This document shows, one piece after another, positions 46,961-57,875 of a stretch of 64,000 nucleotides of DNA. The position numbers and the translations under genes are program-made. A model generated the notes under the pieces. It was given only the letters and a program-made list of their open reading frames with translations, was not told where the DNA came from and searched no databases. Position 1 is the first letter of the stretch. Each line of letters begins with the position of its first letter. The stretch covers positions 1 to 64,000 of the forward strand of contig ML769680.1 in assembly GCA_009733575.1 (NCBI GenBank), read 5' to 3'. The DNA is from Gymnopus androsaceus JB14 (taxonomy: Eukaryota; Basidiomycota; Agaricomycetes; Agaricales; Omphalotaceae).

Positions 46961-48194
46961 TGAGTTTCTCTGGGTAATGGTTTACAGTTTCTCCTTGACC
47001 CAACCACCAGGTGACAGTTGATTCACAGAATCCCATATAGAACCTTCAGTGCTTAGGCACCTATACAAACCAATAATGACATCATAACCAAAAAAAACTC
47101 GAAATTTTTGTGATATGACATCATATTCATTCTTACTAAAACTGAATACCGTTGTGTGTGTAAACTCATTTCCTGAAACTTTATGCAATGTTGATGGCTT
47201 TTTGGGGATTAAGAAACCCAATGATGTACTTAATAAGCACCCAAAAGTGGGGTGCATATAATGTGTTGGTATGCTGGATAAAGACGCAATGATCACGTGT
47301 ACTCATGGTCCAAACTTAGGTGACAGACCCAGTTGTAGCTATGACATATGTGATGTATTTTATTTTATTTTATTTCATTTCATTTTAGGTGTGTCATGGT
47401 TGAAAGTTAGGCAATGGGGCTAAATTTGACTGTGACATCACGGTAAATAGGTGACACAAAAATCCGGCAGCAGCACCCCGAGGCCATTCCCAATAAGTCT
47501 TATAAGTTATCAGGATCTTTTGCAAAACGGGCTACGACACTTATCGGGATTTTTTGCATTAAGCTGGCAGAATCAGCTGCATCAGGTTCATTCATAACAT
47601 TGGATCGTTTAAGGAGTGAATTGGGCCTGCTGGGAATAAAGGCAAACTCTAGCATTGAACGGTACCTTGCGCTCTCAGCGACTTGGAGGCCGATTCGATG
47701 GGATACACCATTCAGGGTGACCACTAATGCGATCATGGCTCTGAAGCTATCCGATGTTACTGTGAAGGATTGGAAAATCCACGCGCCTCACATATATGAG
47801 AATCATCTTTAATAACTACTTCATATTGTATCTATATAGCGCAATGTAAAGCAATTCAATATTACATGTCTGTATTAATGGTATCCAATAGATAGTGATC
47901 TTTGTCATGCAGAAATTCAAGCTTCGACATGTGGCTCGAAATGAGCTAGAAATTTACGCTTTGACCGTGATTTGTGCGGTCCGAAATGACCATAAACTAG
48001 TCCATTGTGAGCTGACCCTGAATATGTCGCGGCTAGACCACCATTGTAAATTGCAATGGATGTGGCCCGGGATCCCATTGTTTGTTATCCTGCCTCTCAA
48101 TTAATTTGATAAGCACTGACTTGCATGTGGCCAGGTTTTTCACATTGCGCAAGTTCAACCTTCTTACACTAGTACCACCACCTTCACGATCGCA

Positions 48195-50605
48195 ATGAAC
48201 GGAACACAGAACCCAGACGGCGACACTCCTGCCAACACAATCTTGACCAACGCCCAAAAAAACAATGCAGCGGACGCAGAGCCTACACTGAAATTGCAGC
48301 AAAGTGCAAATGAAGGAGGGTCAAACAACAACGCAGGTTCAGTCTCAGTAAGTTGATGACATATTGTGCGAAGGTCTCCATCTAATAAACATCTTGTAGG
48401 GAAAACCTCGCTACAGGTACTCCAACCCCCAGAAAGATATACTGCAACGTCTTCTTCCTGAGTACAAAAACCACAGTAGCAAGCGCAAACAGGCTTTTGA
48501 CAACATCTACAGCAAGCATCTGATGAGTGACGCGTCTTTCGCCAAACCAGCGAGTATGACAGTTGAGGAATGGAAGAGGGTGTGTTTTTTTTGCCTCCAA
48601 ATCTAATAAAAAGCTCAACATCTACAATTTAGACTCTTATCAAATGGTTCGACAACAACGTCAAGAAAAGTGGTCAAACTGTGAAAAGAGATGTTGAAGC
48701 TCAGTCAAAGCATGTCAGCACGGCAGACGAGAATACACTCGTTCAGAACCATATTCCGCATCCTGCCAACCCTCCATCAACCAATCAGTCAGACACTTTA
48801 TCCTGGGCCAAACTTTGCGACCTGGCCAAGTTCTTTAACGAGCTGATGTCGGGCAATATGGATATCAAGTCGGGAAGAATGGTGTTTGCGGGTAGCCGGG
48901 GCATGACAGAGGAGGAAATCAGCCAAGACTGGAACGAGCTGAGCGTGGATGAACGAAACAAGTGGGAAAAATGTGCCGCCGCTGAGTGCAATATTCAACA
49001 GTAAGCTTATCCATGTCAGGGATTGTTCCTTTGGTAACCACTCTGTTTTCTTAGCAATCGAGAGCGTTCCGTGTCTTCGCTTCCGAAGCTGCTTCAAGGC
49101 TGTCTGCAGTTCGGACACATTGGACATGGGGAAATTGCCACGGTCATTGTTTTTGACAATGGCTTTGATACAGAAAGAAGAAAGATTGCCAGTCATGGGT
49201 AACATATTCCCTTGCCATCTTCTTCGCTATACTCATCCGTTGCTCCATAGCATCTTTGCCAGTTCGGACATCAAGTGCTCCGCCACAATCAAGGAAGTTG
49301 TGAAAGACCCCTATGTATTATACCGCGACCTTTCAGATCATTTGAACGAGAGTCTCAAAGACACCAGTGAGTTGATATAAAATCTTTGCATGCATTGATA
49401 TTCACGCTTTAGGTTTAGTTCTTAACGACCTCAAGCTAAGGACCGAGATACCCGTTGACAGCGAAGGCCTTGCCCGGTTCCCCACAATATCCAATCTTGA
49501 CGATGTGTCAAGATCGCAGCTAAGACAGGTCTATGAGGATTTCATGACCGCAATCTGGTGTAAGTCTTCCGTTGATCCCTTGAGATATTTCGCTTATTGT
49601 TATAATGTAGTTCAAGCTGGCTATACAGGCTCTGTAGATTACAATGCCATCGAAACCAGCCCGAATGATTACTACGAACCCACTCTACTTCCGACTCACA
49701 TGAAACTCAAGAGTGCTGCAAACACAGGGGGATGGTTCCAGGATCTATTCAAATATCTCATGGCAAACTACTGCAGCTCAGGGAGAGTTTTTGTGTTGAA
49801 GAAACCCAGTCCGGTGGCAGATGTCGAGATTGCTCCACTGCCGATTCCTGCGCCTGTTCATTTGGGTACCCCAGAGCCAAAGACTGTCTCTTCGATGACC
49901 GTGGATGATGCTCCTGTAGCTCATTTGCATACACCAAAGCCAGAGGTTGTATCTACGAAGGTGGCGGATGACAATTTGCACACACCGCTCGCTGCCACTG
50001 AGCAGAAAACCCCCGAGGCTCCCGCTCTCCCTATTCCATCGCCAAACGCACCCAACGCAGCTCATCCAATGACCCCTTTAATGGATACGGCGATGGCCTC
50101 ACCTTCAGCTACTGCCGTCGATCTCTCACTGGATGAGAATAATGGAGCTCCCAAAAATATACACAACCATGAAGATGACGATGAAGATTGGATGGACGCG
50201 CCTGAGGAAACTGACCCGCCCATCGCTGAAACGACGGTCACACCTGCGGACGCTGATACCAATGTCAGCATGAACCACACAGACGCCGGCACCTCCAGTG
50301 GTCCAGATCCCGAGGGCGCTGTTGGCACAGACATTACAAAGACAAATGAGAAGAAGGGTGCGAAGAAAATGCGGGGGCGCAAGGCAGGAAAGCAGAAACA
50401 GCAACCACTTGTGAACCAGAATGTCTCTTCGCCTGCGACAACGGGGGGTAATGACGAGCCAAAAAACCTTGAAGAGGGTGTTCAGGCTGAACAAGTGGAC
50501 GTCACGCACATGCCCCTTCATCGCAGCAAGCGAAAAATCGCGGAGACCGAAGCAGACGGTGATGGAACGGATGGTATGCAGAGAAAGCATCGCAAAAAGC
50601 AGTGA
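48195..50605 (+). CDS. Unknown nuclear-type protein with weak HMG-box-like segment
   Basis: A multi-exon plus-strand gene within the KDZ element. It starts MNGTQNPDGDTPANT and ends HRSKRKIAETEADGDGTDGMQRKHRKKQ. Introns near 49002-49053, 49200-49249, 49371-49411 and 49560-49610 splice in frame; others lie near 48350 and 48580. The N-terminal part has GKPRYRYSNPQKDILQRLL and PASMTVEEWKRTLIKWFDNNV. A later segment, GMTEEEISQDWNELSVDERNKWEKCAAAE, resembles the second half of an HMG box. The long C-terminal half is low complexity (P, T, acidic), with a basic KKMRGRKAGKQKQQ stretch suited to nuclear import. No stop breaks the model. Family unknown. Confidence 0.6.
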
Positions 50606-51044
50606 TGCTTAAGTACTTTTCTTTTTTTCTTGAGTACTTCCTCAAGTACTTTGTACAATGTTCTCAGTATCTTGCAATGTTTTCTTTATGATTTTTTCTT
50701 CATACTTTCTTTACTATGCTTGGGTACTTTCTCTACTTACATACTTTCTTAAGTACTTTCTGAGCAGTTTACTCAAGTATAGGACTTATGACTTCTTCGT
50801 CATACTTTCTTTACTATTTCTTGGGTACTTTCTACTTAGATACCTTCTCAAGTACTTTCTGAATAATAAAAGACTTAAGTATATCAAAGAATCTTAAGTA
50901 AACGATCTGAGTAATGATCACTTAAGTAAACTTTCAGAGTAAAGTAAAGTCATATGCTCAAAGGTGAAGAAGTTTGCTTGAGGACATACTTGAGAAGTTC
51001 TCAAGTAAAAACGACTTTCTTAAGAAAACGTGCCCTAGATTTAC
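50606..51044. repeat. Right subterminal and terminal repeats of the KDZ element
   Basis: About 440 bp made of recurring CTTAAGTACTTTCT, CTCAAGTACTTT and TTGGGTACTTTCT motifs, ending in the inverted terminus whose complement reads AGGGCACGTTTTCTTAAGAA. It mirrors the left end at 34306-34720. Confidence 0.75.
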
Positions 51045-51051
51045 ACATCCC

Positions 51052-54000
51052 TGATCTTCTTGGTGGGTCATCTGACTTGTTTGCCAGTTACTTCATCTGG
51101 TGAGACTGGTTTGGTGATTTCCTCTGGAACTGGTATGACAGGCTGTTCCAACTCAGTGACCAATGTTTCTAAATTTCCCAAATTTTCATCCTCCCCTTCA
51201 ATGGGTTGGATCTGCCTGTCAGAGAAAACTACATTTCTTTCCATTGTAACAGTGTGACATGTTGGCTAGTAAATGTAGTGACCATTCGATTCAGGTTCCA
51301 GTCCAATCCAGCATCCTTCCTGGGCCTGTGGTTCCAATTTGCCAGGTTCCTTTTCTCATTTAACATAAATGATACTGCCAAAGATATGAAGATTAGTAAT
51401 GTCCAGTTTAATACCAAACCATTTCTCATAGGGAGTAACCATTCCAATGGCCTTGTTCGGCGTCCTGTTCCAAACATATACCACATATTTCATCATGAAT
51501 CCCCAAAGCCATTTTGGGAGTCCTGATGAGATCAAAAGACTTCAAACTGCATTCAGCAAAGTTCGATGTGCGTGTTCCGCTATACTGTTATGTTCCGGGG
51601 TATCGTGTACTGATTTGTTCCAGATATGCCGTGAATTCATTACTGAGAAATTCTCCTCCTCAATCAGAGTGAAGAACTTTGACAGTTGTGCCGTATTGAG
51701 TCTGAAGACCTGTTTGGAAAACCACGTACTGTGCAAATGACTCATCTTTCAACTTCATTTGGGGCTTCTCCAACCAATCAGTGGCTTCATCAACTAGAGT
51801 CAGTGTGTAAGTGCAATGGTTTACTGTCCTGACTTGGGCTGGTCCCCACACATCCATGTGGAAAATATCTCCAAATTTCTCAGCATGGGGAGATGATTGC
51901 AGCTGAGCGATAGGATACCTGGATGCTTTCCCAAGCATACAAGTGCAGCATTCTGGTTCATCCATTTGCTTCAGATCCAATCCGATTCCATGAACCTGGT
52001 TGTCTCAGAACATATGCTTCATGTAAGCATAGTTGAGGTGCCCTAAGATGCAGTGTGCCTCATAAAGAGATACCAATCTGCCAATCTTTGTTGAATAAGC
52101 ATGTTCCCTTGCCGGGATCTGGTATAGTCTGTTGATCTTTGGGATAACTCCAACGAGTTTCCCCTGGCAATCTTTGATTGTCGTTTTGCCATTAGTGGTA
52201 TGGATGGAGTATCCATCATCATCAAGTTTTCCCACTGATATGAAAGTGTTGGGAGTGTCTGGACATAGAAGGGTGTTAGGGAGCTTTAACATTCTTAGTT
52301 CTTGTTTAAATGTTGGCAGTTCCAGATGGAGTGTGCTGGAGATGTTTGCTGTGAAAGTTTCCGCATTAGCAGCCTGGATGACTCATGTTGGAATCTCCCT
52401 TTGATTCCTGAGTTCCTCAGTGAGTGGCATCATGTGGGTAGAGCATCTGAAGTCAAAGAGAATTGCTCCATAACCATGGGCTGCAGCATAAGCATTAACG
52501 TATACTTCTTCCTCCTCTTCATCACGTTGGTCACTGAGCCCTGATGAGGTGATGAGAGTAAGAGGTGGAGAAGTTTCGATTTTTGGCTCCATGTTCATTT
52601 GGTTGCTCGGCAATGAAAGAGCTAATTTTAATTTATCAACTATTTCAGAAAAATCAAAAACAAGATTCCCTGGCTTAGCAGGAATTTCAATTGCTGCCCA
52701 TGATGACTCTAGTACTTCCTCAATCATGGATGAGGATGCCACTTTGTTGTTCTTCAACCTGTCTCTCCAGTTTCCATCTGACTTCTTCTTCTTCTGCTCT
52801 TTAGCAGGTTTTGTTTCCTTGGCCTGGTTGGCCTGGCTGCATTTCTCCAATAGACATTGATTTCCAAAGTGTCCTTTCTCACCGCAGTTGTAACAGATGG
52901 AGTCTTGGTGACTCATTGCCCCTCCTTGGCCTTTTCCTCTACCTTGGGAATTTCCCCTAAAGGAATTTCCACAACCTTGGAAACCTCCTCTTCCCCTGTT
53001 ACCAGCATAGTTTGCCAATTCCTTCTTGTGATCATGTTGCATTTGGTGTACCATTGATTCAGTACGAATGGTAGAGATAGGCTCAGCAGGACTGAGCTTC
53101 TTGTCTGCTTTCACAGTGAAAACAGCCAATGTGTTTATGGTGGCTTTGAAGGTGTTGGGGACAGAGGACATAATGGTGTTGATGAATATATCATCATTGA
53201 TATCAATTCCCCTTGTCATGAGCTCGTCACGGATGTTGATCATGTTGTCCAAATGTTTATTGACCTTGGCTGGGTCAGTGCATTGCATAGTATGAAGTTG
53301 CCTTTGCAAAAATGATTCAGTAAGAGCATTTTTAGAATCGTAGTCTGCAATTAAATTTTCCCATAACTGTTTCATGTTATTATAGTTCCTATACCTCCGG
53401 AATATTCCATCCAACAACCTGCCAATGATAGCATTCAAAAGGTCATTGTCCTTCTCCCTATCATTCTCTGTTGCATCTGGATCAGTTATTAATTGTGGAT
53501 TCCATTCAAAATAACATTGATAGCCAATAGATCTGGCTGCAAATTCCACTCAAGTTTTCCACGTGTCCCAGTTTGATCCATCCGACTTTAAAGTTGTAAC
53601 CTTATCAAAGGCTTTTAAGGCTTTAGACATATTGTCTTCATCATCGGACTCTGATTCAAATGCCCCTGATGATTCAGATCCTGAATCTGATGGATCTGAT
53701 GGAGATGGGGATGTAGGATCTGGTGGGAGATTTCTGGATGTGGGTTGTGGAGTTCAATGTGGAGATGGCTGTGGAGATGGATTCAGTGGAGGTGGAGGTG
53801 GAGTTTGCTGTGGCTCTTGTTTCGGTAACAAAACTGGAGCTGGTGAAGGTGTAGGTGCTGGAGTGGGATTAGATGAAGATGAGACTGCGGCTTTCTGTTT
53901 GCCAGCTAGACATTTGCTACATCTTTTCTCCTGTCTTTGGTTTTCAGCCTGTTTGATATATTCTTCCTGACTAATATCAGGTATATTGGCGTAATCTGGT

Positions 54001-54314
54001 AATTCTGCAGTGTATTTAGTATCCTTGTGAGGTGTATCATACTGGTTTGGGCAGGGCTGTTTAGCACAAACAAACCACTGTTTGTCAGCTGGATTCCACC
54101 ACCTGTTGCAGGTTTTGTCTTTGTCCGCTATATGAGATTTTGAAGTGCAAGGTGCCTTTGGATCGGTGGCTGGTAATGGTAATGGTAGAGGCACTGGTTT
54201 GCTACTGGATGCTGCAGCGGCAGCTGCTTGGCCTGATGCTGTTCTGCGAGCTGCTGGTGCAGTAGGCCTAGACTGTGATGTGAGACCCGGTGCACAAAAC
54301 GGATCTCGAACCAA
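51052..54314 (-). pseudogene. Copia-2 5' half: Gag leader, Gag, protease and integrase
   Basis: The leader ORF 54314-53754 is P/S-rich with a Cys segment (CNRWWNPADKQWFVCAKQPCPNQYD). Gag (53549-52383) has a UBN2-like region (LLNAIIGRLLDGIFRRYRNY) and zinc knuckle CYNCGEKGHFGNQC. Then come the protease motif FDFRCSTHMMPLT (active-site Ser replaced by Phe and Gly by Arg relative to FDSGCSTHM of Copia-3), GAG-pre-integrase HCILGHLNYAYMKHMF and integrase FHMDVWGPAQV. TGA stops interrupt KTxVEF, PTxVIQ, MFxDN and HSDxGGEF. Coding continues at 34298 across the nested element. Confidence 0.85.
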
Positions 54315-54589
54315 GGTATCCTGAATGTCTCACACCTAGATGTAGGTGGAGACCAAATGCAACCACCCAGGGTAACCATGCCATAAGGTGGGTCTGGACA
54401 GTAGTATGAGTGTTGTACGGAACAGTACAAGCCTCAGAGGTGCAAGGAACAGTGTACGGGCCACCTGATGACATAATCAAGAGGAAGCGGCTGGTATTGT
54501 GGTCCGACGACCAGAAACGAGTGGAAGCAGATGGAATATGGATGAAGAGGTGGTCCAAAAAGGTGTAATAAGTCAAAATATGGATAATG

Positions 54590-54830
54590 CAGATGGAATA
54601 CAGCAAAAGCGGACGGAAATAGCGTGGGAGCGGGTGGAATGGGGTAAAAGCGGGCGGAAATAGCGTGGGAGCGGATGGAATAGCACAAGAGCAGACAGAA
54701 ATACCGTGGGAGCGGATGGAATAGGGTGAAAGCAGATGGGAATAGCGTGGGAGCGGACGGAATAGGGTGGGAGTGGATGGAAATAGCATGGGAGCGGATG
54801 GAATTGAGTGAAAGTGGATGGTGCCAGTGG
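54590..54830. repeat. G-rich minisatellite in the Copia-2 leader
   Basis: Roughly ten degenerate units of about 22-24 bp around GGAATAGCGTGGGAGCGGAT (variants AGGGTGGGAG, AAAGCAGATGG). It lies between the 5' LTR and Gag and is absent from the shorter leader of Copia-3. Its unit encodes repetitive short peptides in antisense frames that are probably not real proteins. Confidence 0.75.
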
Positions 54831-55444
54831 TTCTAGAGGTAGCAAAACCCAAATAGGAAGCTCCTGGAGAGCTTTGGTTGTAAAATTGTAAACAGAGATA
54901 GAAGACAGTGAGCTCCGGACGTAGATTTGGTATCTACAGATGGAGCCTCGCAGTTAATGCAGATGACAGTGAGCCTTTGAACAGAGCTTGGAAGGCACAA
55001 CTGGTTAGAGCAGACAGAAACAGAGAGACAGAGACAGAGACAGAAGCAAAATGGGATCAATTGGGTAACAATGGTAATAACAGACTAGGGTGCATGGACT
55101 CGGGGTCTCTACTTATATACTGTAGGGAGGCTGTGTAAGTCATTGGGAGGGCCTGATGGATGGTTATCAAGTGCGGGAGGCACCCGGGAGGCAGGATAAC
55201 TGGTAATCACATGTAGAAAGTGCCCGGCAGGCAAGATAAATGGTAAATAAGCATGGAAAGCGCCCGCACTTTAGGTAATGAGTGCAGGAAGTATCTGCGG
55301 ACGGTCAGGAAGCGTGGGAAACATCAGTGGTTGGATAGCGGATGCAGGGAGTGTCTGGAAATGAGCCAAGGCCTGACATGTGACATCAACAAGGGTTATG
55401 TCCACAATTAGATGTGTCAATGGTTAAGGCCAGGGCCCATAACC

Positions 55445-55805
55445 TATTAGAGTTACATTCCTAAATAGGAAGTAGCAACAGTAAGTCCACACAGGACTTA
55501 GTAGTAATGATCACACAGATTGATGGGGGACAATGGTGGTATTACAGGGTATGATACTAGGCTTTATATACAGTCCTATGTACAAACAATATATCAGGCA
55601 AGTGGCTACTGTGTGAATGTCTGTGGCTACTATGCATACGGTAAAGTGGGTACTGCAAGATAGTAGGTGGATATGGCGAGAGACTGAGTGGAGTCCACGA
55701 GACGATAGATGTGGAGTGCATGGGATGGTGATACAAACAAGTGGAGACTATGAGAAAGTGTTCCATGTATAGAGCAATAGTAAAATTACCTTTGATATTC
55801 CAACA
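55445..55805 (-). repeat. Copia-2 5' LTR and adjacent primer-binding site
   Basis: A 361-bp LTR. On the minus strand the internal region begins GGTTATGGGCCCTGGCC directly after the LTR. This fits the Copia-type primer-binding site complementary to the anticodon arm of initiator tRNA-Met (half-tRNA priming). Confidence 0.9.
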
Positions 55806-56460
55806 CAACCTGCATCATTAGAGTTTCATGCCAAGCCAGGTTAGGATCACTGAACTGTGGACTTTGGATCAAAGATCTCGCCAGGAGGATAGGTTGAGGA
55901 TAGGCTTGAAACTACTCAAGAGTTTAATTCAGAAATGCATAGAAATTCCATGGGAGGTGACCATACCGCATTTCTAGCCTCTACTGCAAAGATACTGGGA
56001 AATTTACACATATCCTGCAGCAAGCCTACATCACATTGCATCTCCAGCTAGTTCGTTATTATCTACTTCCAGTCACAACAAAATAATTCATAGTCTACTG
56101 TCTAATGCTAAAAGTCATCCGCTGCTTTCACTTTTGCCTTGAACAGTGCCACTGCCAGATTGCACTTCAACTCCAAAGAAGCTCAAAATCCGAGCCCAAG
56201 CATCAACAAACATGGATCCAGAGGCCAACCCATGCCAGCCCTGAAGAACATTGAAAATTGAGGTTAAGTTGGTATATAGAGTACATAGCAAATTATTTAC
56301 CATGTACTAGTTACATTCCCTATCACCTCCAGTAGTTCCGCAATGGGACCATGCTATGTATGTATGTATCTATCTATGGCCAATTTTCAAAGTGCCTTAT
56401 AACTTAGATTTTGGCCAATAATAAAAATATGTCTGACTCAGCACATTACAATGTATGCAA

Positions 56461-57210
56461 CATCAGCAAAACCTGGGTGGTCTCCAGGGATCTCCAGAGC
56501 ACCTGTAGCTTCTGGAGCAGCTGGAGCAAGGTTACCTATTCTGGAGACCTCTGGAGACCTCCAGAGAGCTATTCAATCAAGTTTCCATGTCATGTAACCA
56601 TGCATTAATAATAGAAATTTTATATTCATCATTTTTATGTACTGTGACAATATTTAGGTGCACTGCAGCAATTATTATTATGTAGTAGTAATAAGTGGCA
56701 AGTACTGGACGAGTCTCCTGTTTTTCCCCTCCCAATATTTCCATAGTGCTCTTCTTGATATCTGCCTCCATTGCCCAAACCCTTCTGCATTTCTGGAAAT
56801 CACCTCTAAAAAGCAACATTATGTGAAAGCAAAACTTACAGTGAAAGGATGGAATGTTGCAACAGTGGGAGAAGGGAAAAAAATACAAGTTCATCTTCTT
56901 TGAAAGTTGAAAGCCCATGCATTTTATATCACTTCCTGATAGTTTACAGCATTGTTGATGACACAAGGAGTTGCTGACGGCAACCATCATTATGTTGAGG
57001 GCACTCGAGGCCATCATTTTTGGCGCTACTCTGGCTGACAGCCAGACTAGCTCCAAAAAAGGAAAGTCCGATCATTCTCAAAGTACCATCAATCGGCAAC
57101 TACAGCTTTTTTCTCTCCAGCATCTCCAGAGTTCTCCAGAGCTCTCTGGAGACTTATTCAATTCTCTGGATGCTCCAGCAGCTCCAGCGAAAATACGGGT
57201 TTTGCTGATG
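56461..57210. mobile_element. 750-bp TIR element, CATCAG family, 2-bp TSD (AA)
   Basis: The ends are CATCAGCAAAACCTGGGTGG and, read from the right, CATCAGCAAAACCCGTATTT. Copy A retains the empty site near 6833 (TATGCAAGGTC), so only AA was duplicated. Subterminal regions hold many CTCCAGAG/TCTGGAGAC/GCTCCAG motifs in both orientations. A 159-codon minus-strand frame (57056-56577) has no family match I know of and is probably chance. Confidence 0.8.
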
Positions 57211-57457
57211 AAGGTCTTTCAGAGTTGGTCTCACCTTGCCAGATGGCATCAAAACTAGTGAATTATTTCCCTTAATATTAGCTATGGGTGCTTCATTGTA
57301 TGTTGCATTGCAATTATGAGTAGTGATGTGCCAGCCTGGCTTTGGCCTAGTAAGCCAGGGCTTTGGCTTTCCAAGAGTGAGGCCAGGCCCCACCCCTATG
57401 GATCCGGCTTGGCTTTGGCCTAAGCCAGGGCTTTTCAGGTGGCTGTAAACATTCTCT

Positions 57458-57820
57458 TGTTGGAATATCAAAGGTAAATATATTCTATCGAACTATACAT
57501 GGAACACTTTCTCATAGTCTCCACTTGTTTGTATCACCATCCCATGCACTCCACTGTTATTGTCTCACAGACTCCACTTAGTCTCTCGCTGTATCCACTT
57601 GCTCTCTCGTAGTACCCACCTCGCCATATGCATAGTAGCCACACATACTCATGCAGTAGCCACTTGCCCGATATATCGTTTGTACTTAGGACTGTATATA
57701 AGCTTAGGTACCATACCCTGTAATAACACCATTGTCCCCCATTGATCTGTGTGATCATTACTACTAAGTCCTGTGTGGACTTACTGCTGCTACTTCCTAT
57801 TTAGGAACATAACTTTAATA
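57458..57820 (+). repeat. Copia-3 5' LTR and primer-binding site
   Basis: A 363-bp LTR from TGTTGGAATATC to AACTTTAATA. The next bases, GGTTATGGGCACCGGCC, form the same initiator-tRNA-Met half-tRNA primer site as in Copia-2, with one change. Confidence 0.9.
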
Positions 57821-57875
57821 GGTTATGGGCACCGGCCTTAACCATTAACGCATCATATTGCCGTAACGCTTGTTC

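Larger units (their letters stand above)
44811..47578. mobile_element. 2.77-kb non-autonomous TIR element with 8-bp TSD GCATCAGG
   Basis: The 8-bp direct repeat GCATCAGG lies at 44803-44810 and 47579-47586. Long TIRs (about 44820-44933 and 47457-47570) share blocks such as GATAACTTATAAGACTTATT and CTCGGGGTGCTGCTGCCGGA; the outermost ~10 bp match poorly. It has no transposase gene. Inside are a tandem array (45300-46080), a palindromic satellite (46650-46960) and a TTTTA run. The TSD length fits hAT-like or related superfamilies; the family is not assigned. Confidence 0.8.
44548..47812 (+). pseudogene. Small unknown gene disrupted by the nested 2.77-kb element
   Basis: Exon 1 is 44548-44682 (MPPPRLSETGSLRTRC...). 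After an intron to 44751, exon 2 runs THSTIQSTRALEVKLGVASG to 44810 and resumes in the same frame at 47587 with SFITLDRLRSELGLLG...KDWKIHAPHIYENHL, stopping at 47812. Using one copy of GCATCAGG, the two halves form one unbroken frame of about 140 codons. Function unknown. Confidence 0.6.
34306..51044 (-). mobile_element. 16.7-kb TIR DNA transposon with KDZ transposase, Spt5-like gene and other genes
   Basis: Flanked by ACATCCC at 34299-34305 and 51045-51051. The related Copia-3 reads straight through this site (near 61133). The ends are inverted: AGGGCAGGTTTTCTCAAGAA from about 34314 and AGGGCACGTTTTCTTAAGAA read inward from about 51036, continuing AGTCRTTTT. The outermost ~8 bp do not match. 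Both ends are packed with CTTAAGTA/CAAGTACT motifs. Minus-strand contents are the KDZ transposase and the Spt5-like gene. Plus-strand contents are three or four unknown genes, one split by a nested 2.77-kb element. Whether all genes move as one unit is inference from the shared ends. Confidence 0.85.
32298..55805 (-). mobile_element. Copia-2 LTR retrotransposon, split by a 16.7-kb DNA transposon
   Basis: TSD CAACC at 32293-32297 and 55806-55810; copy A has the related empty site near 6190. LTRs are 361 bp (TGTTGGAATATC...CTCTAATA on the minus strand, so TG...TA ends). The right (5') half holds the Gag leader, Gag and integrase (51052-54314); the left (3') half holds RT and RNase H (32666-34298). 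Between them lies 34306-51044. Without that insert the element is about 6.76 kb, roughly 1.1 kb longer than Copia-3, mainly because of its leader. Confidence 0.93.

Noticed and set aside
34306..51044. A TET/JBP dioxygenase linked to the KDZ transposon
   Set aside because: TET/JBP genes are known to associate with KDZ elements, so I looked for HxD and related motifs in the element's ORFs, but none of the readable proteins shows them.
34306..51044. Starship or Helitron origin of the large element
   Set aside because: No tyrosine-recombinase captain (DUF3435-type) or Rep/helicase is visible; TIRs, a short TSD and a KDZ transposase point to a cut-and-paste DNA transposon.
54268..54852. 194-codon minus-strand ORF rich in S, H, P and R repeats
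   Set aside because: It arises from the G-rich minisatellite in the Copia-2 leader and shifts frame freely; no sign of selection as protein.
56577..57056. 159-codon ORF in the 750-bp element as a transposase
   Set aside because: Composition looks random, there is no recognisable motif, and the element is too short to be autonomous.
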